A stretch of DNA of 64,000 nucleotides from Hanleya hanleyi (taxonomy: Eukaryota > Mollusca > Polyplacophora > Lepidopleurida > Hanleyidae). Under the pieces are notes generated by a model. It saw only the letters and a program-made list of their open reading frames with translations, was not told where the DNA came from and ran no database searches. Below are positions 1 through 11,700 of this stretch, in pieces. The stretch lies in NCBI GenBank assembly GCA_036873755.1, contig JAVTVY010020522.1, positions 1 to 64,000 on the forward strand, given 5' to 3'. Both the position numbers and the translations under genes were made by a program. Positions within the stretch are counted from its first letter, which is position 1. Every line of letters starts with the position of its first letter.

Positions 1-2408
1 GCGGTTTGGTAATAAATAGTACCCTGCAGATTCAAGTGTATGCTCGAAATACTTGATGTGCAGGAGAATTTCAGGTGTCAAATATATATGTCTGCGCTCC
101 ACGAGCACAGCACATAAAAAAAGACTTATTTTTCGACATCATCTCCATTCATATTGGTCATTTCAAGTACATGTACTTTTTTATTTCAAGTACGGTTTTC
201 AAGGTAGGTCCGACCACACTTGAATTCAAGTGCAATTTCAGTTTCAAGAGGACTTTAAGAATAAACTTTAGAATAAACTTTATTGCTCACTTATGCCCGG
301 AGGCTAAAGGCACGACATATAAATTAATGATACAATAAAATACGATAAAAAACACACACATGTACATAAGACAGAGCAGTAAGCTCAGGTTCAACAGAAT
401 GGTTGTCAGATTGATATGACATATATAATGGCAGGGATGGGGCCATCCTTAAAAATAAGTTTGTTGCGCGTAACCCGACCGACTGTCCAAAAATCCGCCG
501 ACTGGAAACTTTTTTCGCCGATTTTCCGACCGGTCATCTTTTTATTTTATTTTGCAATGTCAGAATTATCTCCCCTATCTCCTCGCTCGTGTAAACGTAT
601 GTAAAACGTTCGCCTGGCAAAAGCAAGCAGGATTTCACTCTCCAGTAGTCGCGATGTGAGCTTATGTTGCACGTTTTGAAGGCATATCCTCCATGGCCCA
701 GTCCGTAGGGGAATGCAGTTTTCGTCGACCACGTGTATATGGCGGGAAGTTCCCCCTTCTGTTTTGTGTTTGGGTTTGGACGAGAGGACAATAAACACAT
801 CGAGAGGCAACAGCAACACAGGATGGGAAAAATATTTCAAACGGTTGGTTATTAAAACCTGCCATAAAGAGCTCTGTCGCGAATCGACTTGGAACGTAGA
901 CATGTTTAGGACTGTCACCATGCACCACGTGGGTCCGTACACCGACAGATTCTGAGACTGACGATGTTACAACAACAACGATGTTTGGATTTCTACTTAT
1001 CCGAGGTTATTCTCAGTGTGCCTAAATGTGCAGAAAATCTATACTGCTTTGTTGCTTGGAACTGGAAACTTTACAACCCTCTATGTCGATGAAGCCATGG
1101 ATATAGTGTCGTGGCTTCAGCGGTCTTGACAAATTAGATGGTGCCGTCAGCTTAATTTTGACGTTCCGATGTCGGCATCAAATACGCTTGTCAGAATTCC
1201 ACCTCGGACTAAATTCCACGAAAAGACACAGGTTAGAAACTTAGTATTTGCCTCATTGTTGTCAGTAAATTAAATTACGATGTATTTCTAATCTGAATAA
1301 AGGAAGTACCTAAGTATTCAATAAAAGCACACCATAAATTTGCGACGAGGAAGGGCAGTAATGATGTTAATGATTAATTTGAGGTAATTTTCTCAACTCC
1401 AAATGGTATAATGAACAACCTTCTGTATAACACTGAGAGGATTTTTTTCTTTCCTGTCACAATTTTGGCAAAAGTTTGTCTGGTAGTGGTATATATATTT
1501 TTTTTTTTGACCAGCTAGTCACTAGTCATTGTCAAGTCATTGTCAAGAATGTGTTCAAGGATGTCGATGTCTTCTAAGAAATAAAACATGTACACAAGCC
1601 TGAATTTAAGAATATCTTGCTTTATACCTTGAAGATAACTAGTTTTCTATACTGAAATAATTTTGCTGCCAGACAAGAAGAATATTTCAAATGACCTGCT
1701 TAGTATCTGAACTAAATCACACTAACCTCTTCCAGCCTCCCCAAAAGGAAAACCTGATCTAAAAAAAAAAAAAAAAATTACCTACCTACCGACCCAACTT
1801 CCTGAGGTAGGGTCGGGTTACAGCCAACAAACATATTTTTAAGGATGGCCTGGCTAGTGCATAAATATTATAAGGATCTATACCTTACTGACAGCACCCA
1901 GAATTACTACTTTGTGACACAGGGCATGCATTCATATATAAATCTACTTACAGCATTAATCACAACCAGCTGGTTACAGGTCATAAGTAGTTTTAGAGTA
2001 TATTCACAAGGTCTAAAAAGTCTATGGCAGAAAAAGTCTCTGATGACATTGAACATACTTTCCCTTTCTTTTTAACGAAAAGCAAAAACTCAAGTCAAGG
2101 AAGGTTTTCAAGTGCACTTGAGTCAAGGAAGGTTTTCAAGTGCACTTGAGTCAAGGGAGGTTTTTGAGTGCACTTGAACTTTCAAGTGCGAAAATTGCCT
2201 CAAGTGAGGTTTCATGAAATCGGCCCCTGTCCTTGTGATTATTGCAGTCAGAATTCTGCATAGGGGTTTGAACCACCAACTGAAAATTACAAGTCCAGTG
2301 TCCGACAAGCAAAGCTGGAGATAGACCTATTAGACAATGATGACCCTGTTTCCTACTGCCTGAACCATGAAGAAGTGTCAAGGTTCCCAAGCCCAAAGAA
2401 CACTGAGG
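1..2408. other. Non-coding stretch, probably LONP1 intron 11 or beyond
   Basis: Six short reading frames occur but none shows a recognisable domain or splice pattern. Positions 2100-2170 hold a short direct repeat of about 26 nt (AGGTTTTCAAGTGCACTTG, about three copies). A homopolymer A run lies near 1762-1777 and T runs near 1447 and 1500. Nothing else could be supported. Confidence 0.6.
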
Positions 2409-2876
2409 CTATACTCAAAACTTCAAGTATCCGACATTCTGACAGGAAACAATACTGGAGCTATACTCAAAACTTCAAGTATCCGACATTCTGACAGGGA
2501 ACAATACTGGGGCTATACTCAAAACTTCAAGTATCCGACATTCTGACAGGGAACAATACTGGGGCTATACTCAAAACTTCAAGTATCCGACATTCTGACA
2601 GGAAACAATACTGGGGCTATACTCAAAACTTCAAGTATCCGACATTCTGACAGGGAACAATACTGGGGCTATACTCAAAACTTCAAGTATCCGACATTCT
2701 GACAGGAAACAATACTGGGGCTATACTCAAAACTTCAAGTATCCGACATTCTGACAGGGAACAATACTGGGGCTATACTCAAAACTTCAAGTATCCGACA
2801 TTCTGACAGGAAACAATACTGGGGCTATACTCAAAACTTCAAGTATCTGACATTCTAACAGGAAACAATACAGTAG
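2409..2876. repeat. 52-bp tandem array, about 9 copies
   Basis: The unit begins CTATACTCAAAACTTCAAGT and recurs at 2409, 2461, 2513, 2565, 2617, 2669, 2721, 2773 and 2825, an exact 52-bp spacing. Units differ by few substitutions (GGAAAC/GGGAAC, GGAG/GGGG), so the array is young. The last unit is the most diverged. It lies in the presumed long intron of LONP1. Confidence 0.95.
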
Positions 2877-5080
2877 ATCTAATTCGTTCAAAGAGCATAA
2901 GTGGGTTTAGCGCTGTGGATTTCATTTCTGAAATCGCACGAGCTTAAGAAACCAACTTTTCAGTACCGTACTTTTCTAAAGCTACTGGAAGACAAAATAC
3001 ATCAGATAAACACAAACCAAGTAGAAAGGCTGATATTTCTGTATGCAATGATGTTATATATGGCAGGACATACCATCAAGTGACGTGTGATTGGATGAGA
3101 TGGAAATACAGTTGTTGAAAGTCTCCCAATTGTGGTAAATTAGGTAGGCTTTCACTCAAATATGACGTGGAATCTTCATGAACATATCTTGATTTTAAAT
3201 GCTGCAAAAATATTTGAGAATTTTCTTTTCTTTTCCTCTCTATTCAGGGCACATCTGTGATTTGGGCACTAAGTTTAATGCTGTGCTTTGGATGCAATTT
3301 AACACCTGCTCTCTTACATGTACTTTTATAAGGGATGGTAATAAAACTGATCAGAGTTACAGATCAATATTCGAAGACAAATCTGGGAATGATTGCATGT
3401 TAAATGGTAATGTAATAAACATCATCATGAAACAAGTTTGGGACCATAGCAAGGGAGCCATCTTTTCTATGAGCAGTGAAATTCCACAAAATATCAATAT
3501 GTAGTAGATTGCGCAGTTTTATTTTGAAATATCCAGAAAATTTATTCACAATCAAAGAAAATCTCCAACACCCCACATGTTATTTTCAAAGCACGATGAC
3601 ATCAGGCTTGGAATGTTGTAACATTGGGACAGGGCTATATGACATCGCAGGGCATAAAATGTTTTTTTCAGTCCACCTGTCCCACCCAAAACTTACTTGT
3701 ACATTAATTTTGTCAAAATTTCTATACGTATGCTGATCGAATTATGTTTAAACAATGAATGCACCGTGGCGTTTGATGAGAAAACTATCCATTGTAGTCC
3801 TGGGGATTTTATCAAATTTCTTGAGTTTAAAAATGTTTTCATTATCTCATGTAGTAAGAAGACAGAATGACAAATAATTCATTAATTAGTTTTGAATATT
3901 GCTAAGCAAATGATAAATAATTACTCTCAATGGTCAAATAATAAATCGTTAAACCTATTACAAAAAAAAAAAACAAAAAAAATAAAAAAACACACACACA
4001 ATCTAGCTTTCCCCAGTAGCCTACCATTCATTTTCATTTCCAATTTGTTTTTTTTGAAATGTCACATTATCGAGGCGCGATGACGGAAGCACAGATATGT
4101 ATAAAGTTATTAGCATTTTATGTTCATGGAATATATCGGTGAACGTACGGTGATTGAGAAGGATGACACAAACAACCTCATGTTGTCTGGTTAGTGTCGC
4201 CAGTGTCAGGCTATTAGTAAACATTCTCTAGATCAGCTTCACGTTTGTAATGTTTAAAAAAACTTAATGATATCGTAACAATGGAATTCTTTAGCAGTAG
4301 ACAAAGAATGGAATTTGTTTCAGTAAACTTTAGCACATTTTCGTTTGTCAGCTTTTCTGCCGCAATGCATAGAGTTTGACAGACATCCGTCGATAATCTT
4401 CTTTTACTTGTTTGTCTAACATTTGAGCGTGGGTTCCCGATCTGTTCACTGTGACCATTCTGTGACCATTGATCTGAAGAATATCCGTGACTTGAAATAC
4501 CTCGGTGACTGCCGATCTCCAATGGGCTCTCCAACAGTGTAAGCAAATATGGAGTGTTGAGGTCTAATCGAACGTCGACGCTTGCCGAAGCATAACGAGG
4601 CTAAATTTATTTTTAGCTCCAAAGCATGGCATGCTCTCAGCAGAAGTTGTGACATCGTTTAACAACAACAACAACACATGGATCAAGGAGTTTTTCTCGC
4701 TTCGGCATTAGTAAAGATCAACGCATATGAATCCCTGCAATGTTTCACCTGTTGCAAGCGACAGAATTTTTTCCTACCTGTCACTGGCAAATTCTATGTG
4801 TTCGCGACAGGTGGACACGTGAACATTTCGCGCCCTGCATCGTAAATCAACATGCAAAATTGTTAGGGCAATTTTCAATTTGGTGGATTTGGCTTACGTT
4901 TTGGGTGGATTCTTATGAAATTTCACTGCTCTGAGAAAAGTCAGCTCTGTCGAAAATCTTTTACTCTTTAAATGCACAGACAAACAGTAGTTTCTTGGAA
5001 AGTATTCAAATGATTTCATGGGTGAATGCATGCCCTGTGGCACACCCCAGTTCCCAGGCTGTTACGGTAAGGTAAGATAG
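2877..5080. other. Non-coding stretch without recognised gene
   Basis: AT-rich, with a CA-rich/A-rich low-complexity tract at 3961-4000. No exon with conserved coding content was found on either strand. The 4070-4700 part is slightly richer in CpG (GAGGCGCGATGACGG, CGAACGTCGACGC) and could be an unrecognised promoter, but no TATA box or ORF supports that. Confidence 0.5.
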
Positions 5081-5084
5081 GGGG

Positions 5085-7268
5085 GCAGAGTGAGATTCAA
5101 AGGGGTCAGATTGAGGCCCAGGAAACCAGATTGAGGTCCAGGGAACCAGAGTGAGGCTCGGGGCATCAGAAGGAGGCTCGGGGGACCAGAAGGAGGCTCG
5201 GGGACCAGAAGGAGGCCCAAGAGACCCTCAGGAAATCAAAATGAGGCTCTGGGGATCAGAAGGAGGCTCAGGGAACCAGACTGAGGCTCTGGGGACCAGA
5301 ATGAGGCTCAGGGAACCAGATTGAGGCTCAGGAGACCAGAGTAAAAGCTCAAGGAACCAGAAGGAGGCTTGGGTATCAGAATGAGGCTCTGGGGACCAGA
5401 ACGAGGCTCAGGGAACCAGAAGGACACTTGGAAACCAGAAAGAGGCCTAGGGAACCAAACTGAGGCTCAGGGGATCAGAACGAGGCTCAGGGAACCAGGA
5501 GGCTTGGATATCAGAATGAGGCTCTGGGGATCAGAACGAGGCTCAGGAAACCAGATTAAGGCTCAAGGAATCAAAATCAGGCTCAGGGTATGAGGCCCAA
5601 GATATCAGAGTGAGGCTCTGGGGATCAGAATGAGGCTCATGGGACCAGAATGAGGCTCTGGAGAACAGGTTGAGGTTCAGCGAACCAGAAGGAGGCTTGG
5701 GGATCAGGAGGAGGCTCTGGGGATCAGGAGGAGGCTCAGGAGGCTCTGGGGATCAGGAGGAGGCTCTGGGGATCAGGAGGAGGCTCTGGGGATCAGGAGG
5801 AGGCTCTGGGGATCAGGAGGAGGCTCAGGGAACAAAACTGAAGATCTGGGGACCAGAATGAGGCTCGGGGAACCAGAATGAGGCTCGGGGAACCAGAGTG
5901 AGGCTCAGGGAACCAGAACGAGGCTTGGGTATCAGAACGAGGCTCAGGGAACAAGAAGGAGGCTTGGGTATCAGAAGGAGGCTTGGGTATCAGAAGAAGG
6001 CTCTGGGGATCAGCAGGAGGCTCAGAAAACCAGATTGAGGCTCAAGGAATCAAAATCAGGCTCAGGGAACCAGAATGAGGCCCAAGATATCAGAGTGAGG
6101 CTCTGGGGATCAGAAGGAGGCTCATAAGACCAGAATGAGGCTCTGGCGACCAGATGGAGGCTCAGGGAACCAGAAGGCGGCTTGGGTATCAGAATGAGGC
6201 TCTGGGCATCAGGAGGAGGCTCAGGGAACCAAACTGAGGATCTGGGGACCAAAATGAGGCTCAGGGAACCAGAAGGAGGCTTGGGTATCAGAAGGAGGCT
6301 CAGGTAACCAGATTGGGGCCGAAGGAATCACAATGAGGCTATGGGAACCAGATTGACGCTCAGGGAACCAGACCGAGGCTCTGGGATCAGAACGAGGCCC
6401 AGGGGACCAGGAGGTGGCTCTGTGGATCAGAAGGAGGCTCAAGGAACCAAACTTAAAGCTCACGGAACCAGAAGGAGGCTCTGGGGATCAGAAGGAGGCT
6501 AGGGAATCAGAAGGAGGCTCAGGAGACCAGAATGAGGCCCAAGTGACCAAACTGAGGCTCTGGGGACCAGAATGAGGCTCAGAAAACCAAACTGAGGCTC
6601 AGGGGACCAGGAGGAGGCTTGGGGATCAGAACGAGGCTCGGGGAACCAGAATGAGGCCCAAGAGGCTCTGGGGATCAGAAGTAGGCTCAGGGAATCAGAA
6701 GGAGGCTCAAGGGACCAAACCGAGGCTCAGGAAACCAGAGTGAGGCCCAAGTGACCAAACTGAGGCTCTGGGGACCAGAATGAGGCTCAGAGAGCCAAAC
6801 TAAGGCTCAAGGGACCAGAAGGAGGCTTGGGGATCAGAACGAGGCTCGGGGAACCAGAATGAGGTCCAAGAGACCAGAGCGAGGCTCAGGGAACCAGAAT
6901 GAGGCCCCGGTGACCAAACTGAGGCTTAGGGAACCAAACGGAGGCTCAGGAAACCAGAGTGAGTCTCAGGGAACCAGATTGAGGTTCAGGGGAACAGATT
7001 GAGGCTCAGGGACCAAAGGGAGACCCAGGGGACCAAACCAAGGCTCAGGAAACGAGATTGAGGCTCAGGAGACCGAGTGAGGGCCAGGAAAACAAACTGA
7101 GGCTCAGTAGACCAGAATGAGGCTCAGGAGAACAGATTGATGCCCAGGGAAATAAAATGTGGTTCAGGGGACCAGAATGAGGCTCAAGGAACCAAACTGA
7201 GGCCCAGGATACCAGATTGACGCTCAGGAAACCAGAGTGAAGCCCAGGAGACCAGAGTGAGTGAACGA
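5085..7268. repeat. 2.2-kb minisatellite, unit about 20 bp
   Basis: Around a hundred diverged copies of GAGGCTCAGGGAACCAGAAT (variants GAGGCTCTGGGGATCAGAAG, GAGGCCCAAGAGACCAG). A unit near 20 bp is not a multiple of three, so the array reads open in several frames on both strands (Gly/Ser/Asn/Gln-rich one way, Pro/Ser/Phe/Trp-rich the other). These frames are an effect of the repeat. A recently homogenised block at 5694-5823 repeats GATCAGGAGGAGGCTCTGGG nearly exactly. It is flanked by ordinary intron-like sequence. Confidence 0.95.
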
Positions 7269-7464
7269 GTAAATAAGTCATATTTGATATAACTGAAATA
7301 GTCAATTACAGTTATATCACGACGTTTGGGAACCATTATTTTTCACACCAAGAAACCAAATGGGTGGAGTCCTATCCCTTTTCTCACCCGGGAACCCACG
7401 GTGCCCCAGTTAGTCACCTCTGACGACAAGTTCTTTCAGGGGCTGAGGCCTATTCTTAACATGA

Positions 7465-7519
7465 CCGGAGGCTCAGTGGACCAAATTGAGGCTCAGGGAA
7501 TCAGAATGAGGCTCAAGGC
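7465..7519. repeat. Outlying copies of the 20-bp minisatellite
   Basis: About two and a half units (GAGGCTCAGTGGACC, GAGGCTCAGGGAATCAGAAT, GAGGCTCAAGG), separated from the main array by about 200 bp of unrelated sequence. The array was therefore once longer or was interrupted. Confidence 0.85.
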
Positions 7520-7645
7520 CGCAATCAATGCTAAAATACAGGCCTATTCGTCATGTAAGAAAAACAAAATAGCTACCATATAATGTGGGTTAAGAAAATT
7601 AGGATTCTGAGGTTCATGACCGATCACAAGCCTAAATATAAAGGG

Positions 7646-8292
7646 GTGGGTGAGTGAATAGAATTTAACGTCGCTTTAAACAATATTTCAGCTATATTGC
7701 GACGAACCAACTAAGCACCACCCAGTCAAGTTGCATTCCTGCTACTTCAAAGAAGAAATCTTTGAAGCAGTACGGAACCAGACACCCTCCATCCACCCTA
7801 AACAGCACTGAGGACAGCACACAAGACGCTTACATGGTGCAATAAACAGGTCAGGGGAATCCCGCACTCTAAAATGGAGGTAAAAAGGGTCGAATTCGCT
7901 CAATAAATTAGTTCACATAATGAATTCAACAAAACCCTCTTGAGGCGCATAGAGACATATCTATCTGCATTAAATGGTAGTAAAAAAGTGAACTGTCATC
8001 TATCTAATTTGCATAATAATAGGCCAAACATCCTTCGCACTGTTTAGACTGGTTCTTCACGTGGCAAATTAATTTTATGACATGGAACAATAGCTAAATC
8101 AATGCGCCTGAAATTCTGAAGCATTGGTTAAGAAGGAATCAAAAGTTAATGAGCAAAAACGACCTTTTTTACCTCCATTTTAGAGAGCTGGATCGCCCTA
8201 ACCTGATAAAGCCAAGTGATATTACAGTGCTAGACATCACATTATCAAGTTCATGTTGTTTCTCAGCAAAATGCATTGAAGCAACAGGAACC
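7646..8292 (+). mobile_element. Interspersed gastropod-type repeat, copy 1, split by a MITE
   Basis: Starts GTGGGTGAGTGAATAGAATT, runs through an ACGAACCAACTAAGCACCAC block to CTTACATGGTGCAATAAA, and after the insertion at 7853-8203 resumes with AAGTGATATTACAGTGCTAG to a terminal hairpin ending GAAGCAACAGGAAC. The uninterrupted copy at 21253-21541 shows the same junction, so the 350-bp insert is secondary. Probably non-autonomous; no coding capacity. Confidence 0.85.
7853..8203. mobile_element. MITE nested in the interspersed repeat
   Basis: About 350 bp bounded by inverted repeats. The left end contains CTCTAAAATGGAGGTAAAAA (7867-7886) and the right end its complement, with imperfect pairing extending outward (AGGGGAATCCCGCA versus AGGGCGATCCAGCT). 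No ORF. It interrupts a repeat that is continuous elsewhere, which shows it was mobile. Confidence 0.8.
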
Positions 8293-8672
8293 TTTTAACT
8301 GTCACCCATTTTAAGCAAAGCTGATTTTTGGGAATAAAGACCTATTTGAGGTACATACCTAAAATCTGCTTAAACTTCATGTACCTTAACTGAAATTATC
8401 ATAAGAAAGGCAAATGTTTCAATCATCTTCTGATTTTTAAGTGAAGCAAAGTCTGACTTAATTATTATTACAGTGGTTGCCATAGTGATGCTATTACTTT
8501 GGAATAATACCCTCAATAATTGGACTGATACAGTTCATGTCAATCTTATTGTATTGAACTGAGGTATTTTCGTGTACCGGGTACCTGAAATGTCTCCAGT
8601 AAGTGGAAGTATTAACTCGTCGGATAAGCCGAAATGCCGTGAGTGATGATATTGCAATTATGTCCATCTTAC
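8293..8672. other. LONP1 intron 11 sequence beside exon 11
   Basis: AT-rich sequence without recognised repeats or ORFs. It directly follows the GTAAGA donor of exon 11 at 8672. Confidence 0.6.
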
Positions 8673-8761
8673 TTGAACTCAGAGGAATGGTTGTCAAGGA
8701 AGGAGAGCTTGCTGAATTCCTCATCCAATACCTCTTGTACATGGTCTGGTATAGTCAGGCC
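8673..8761 (-). CDS. LONP1: LONP1 coding exon 11 (last visible exon)
   Basis: 89 nt, acceptor TTATGACAG|GGC and donor AA|GTAAGA. It encodes [20 protein letters not shown] then LDNHSSEF, matching the Lon block ending [17 protein letters not shown]. It ends in phase 2 inside the Asn codon of SEFN. No following exon (NVTRNYLDWLTSIPWG-like) was found to the left on the minus strand. Confidence 0.93.
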
Positions 8762-11700
8762 CTGTCATAATTAAGAGATAATTAACAGTCAATTAAACGA
8801 TGACAGATCACGTTCATTTATGTGCCTTAATCAGCTGCACATTACATGCCTTATTATGACCACAAATACTGACAATAGTGGCATCTATGCTGTGGTATGG
8901 ATAAGTAATTAGACAAAATTGTATGGCAAATTAACAGGCAAGCATGACAAGGGATTATTAAGTTTAAAGGGTCTATTGAATATTTATGCTAAAGCTGTGT
9001 TTCCTAGCACCAAAATCAATTCAAATCATCAAAATTAAATATTGCCTTGGGTTCATTTTTGGGGAGTACATCAAGAATTATTTAAGAAATGGTCTAGCAG
9101 ACATAGAATTCAAGACAGAAATACCTCCAGGCGTTTTCTGTATTTTTCATCAATAGCCTCTTTGTCGTCTTTCTCCAGTCCAAGTTCTTTCTTGATTATC
9201 TTCAGTTGTTCACGGAGGATGAATTCCCGATGTTGTTTCTTCACTTTATCTTCAACCTAGGTCAAGATGAGAAATTGCTCTGCAAAACACTTATCAACTC
9301 AATCAACAGGATGTTGCGTTTCAGCCTATGCTTTAATATGCCCACGTGACCTAATCAACGTGAAATACAAGTGAGTGAGTGAGTGAATAGAATTTAACGT
9401 CGCTTTCAACAATATTTCAGCTATATCACGACGAACCAACTAAGCACCACCCAGCTGCCCAGTATTGTTCCTGCTACTTCAAAGAAGAAATTTTTGAAGC
9501 AGCATGGAACCAGACACCCTCCATCCACCCTATAAAACACTGAGGACAGCGCACAAGACACAGACAGGACGCTTACATTCAAATACAAGCAGGTTTGTTC
9601 TATGTTTTCCAAGAAGAAAACTAAAGCAGAAATTGCAAGTTAACGAATAAATGAACTGAGAATAGTAAAGTCACAGTACATGCATATGTAAACTAATACC
9701 AGCTTCTGCGTAGATATACAAGCGGGTATTTCCTCTCGAAGATAAATATTTTCAAGAGCTTGCATCTACTCAATGAAATACCAGCATGTACATGTATACC
9801 CACTGACAAGCCTGAAATAACAAATTTATCACATTGAAGAGCCATATCCCTTGTTGGTTTTTAACATATATCACCAACTTGAAAGACTAGCATTAATCAA
9901 AGTTGAATAATGTAAAAACACTGTAAGTCACCCTTTCTGCAATGATCAGTAAAATGGATGAAATACTTAGGTGGCATTCTGACGTTCACGTGGTATATAC
10001 AGCTTCCGATAATAATTTATTTCTTATATTCCACCACAGATAGCAATTTCTCCTCACACAGCTTGTTTCAGTGGCAGTACTCGTGCACACAAACTGTCTT
10101 TGGTTGCAGGTTTTGCACAGGAGTCCTTGATTGTGTTGGTTCAAGGGCATGCACATCTTCGACAGCATTGGTACATGCGAACTCTTTAATTGGTATATCA
10201 ACTGTGACCAACACAGAAATGCAGTATGGTCTGATGCACAAATCCAGGGTAATTAACCAATCAAAACCCTACAATTTACTCTGAAATGTGATAACAAGTA
10301 TTACCTCCTTTCCAATTCTTTGCTGAAGTTTACTGAGCTCATATTCTTTCTTTAGCAATGACAGAGACAAAAATAGTCTATTGGCGATCTGAAAGTATAA
10401 AATAAATGTCTCATATAGATCATGTTAAGTGTGTTTCTCATCAATTACTGGAAAAAGTTTCAAGTGGCAACAAAAAACCCAAACAGTGTACACAACTACA
10501 ATGAGGGGTGAGACACTCAAAACCCACAGCTTCCCAAAAGTAATTGAGAAATATGCTGGGAATATGCAACATATGGCTATATTTACTAATCAGCCAGATT
10601 TGTCCCTTTTAGAACATATCATTAATTCTGCACATATAATAGCTACATGTAGGTTACATTCAAGCATATATCATAAAATCATAGATTATTACACCCAAAA
10701 AGGGGCATAATTCGGTAAAATAAGAGCAGAGACGAATAATTTTTTGTAGGCTTCTAAAATGTTACTAGATACATGTAAACCAGTTTCAAAAATTTGGTAA
10801 ATTTACACCCGGAAAGGGGCATAACACCAAAATAATGGTCGAGATGATCAATTTTTGTAGGCATCTAGAATATGAGATAAAAAAGTTTCCTCATGATTTG
10901 GTATGGTAGCTGTACAAAACACAATTAATTAGATTTTACTGGTTACATTCAAGCATATATCACAAAATCCGAGATTACACCTGAAAAGGGGCAATAACAC
11001 CTGTGCCGAGACGACCAACTTTTTGTAGGCTTCTCGAATACAACTAGATAAATAAGTTTCCAAAATGTAGTAGCTGCAACAAAAACAGTTCCGCAGATGA
11101 AACTGGTTATATTAAAGCATATCACTAAATCAGAAATAAATACATCCGAAAAGGAGCAGAACTCTGTAATATAGGGGCCGACGGGAGTCATTTTCGAGAG
11201 GGTCTGACCTATAACTAGATTATCAAGTTTTCAAAATTTGATAGCTGTATCTCAAATGATTCTGCCTAAAATGCCCCAATACCCCGAGGCCAATATGGCC
11301 GAGGGGTAAAACTTACTAATAGTTTACTTGAATAGTGATGTGTAAACAAGATAATTGCAGGATCTAATGATCAGATATAGGTAAAAAAATTATCCATGGT
11401 CAAGTTTTCCTGCTATTATTAAAGGTACATACATTTGTCTCCTCCAATACTTTCTGTAACTCCTCAGGCTCTGCTCCTGTCAAAGATGCACCTGGTAAGA
11501 CAGACAAATACAGGTCAGTGAGGGGAAATTAGGTGATTGAGTGGCCTAGACCACAAACATCTACTGTGAACACTAACTTAAAAGAGTTTGAGTAAGGGTT
11601 CGCCTCCAACCAAACAAGACAAATCCTTGATGCCTTCAAGATCAACCGATAAATTTATCGGCTGAAATCAGGAGGGGAGAACTGGAAGGGAAAAACTTGG

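Noticed and set aside
547..942. Overlapping minus-strand frames of up to 131 codons
   Set aside because: No domain, no splice-consistent family match, and three overlapping frames without clear preference.
5369..7305. Several open frames of 60-86 codons on both strands rich in Gly/Asn/Gln or Pro/Ser/Phe
   Set aside because: They are readings of the ~20-bp minisatellite and show no other coding evidence.
1..8672. Further LONP1 exons (AAA+ or protease domain)
   Set aside because: No sequence matching the next block after FLDNHSSEF was found on the minus strand.
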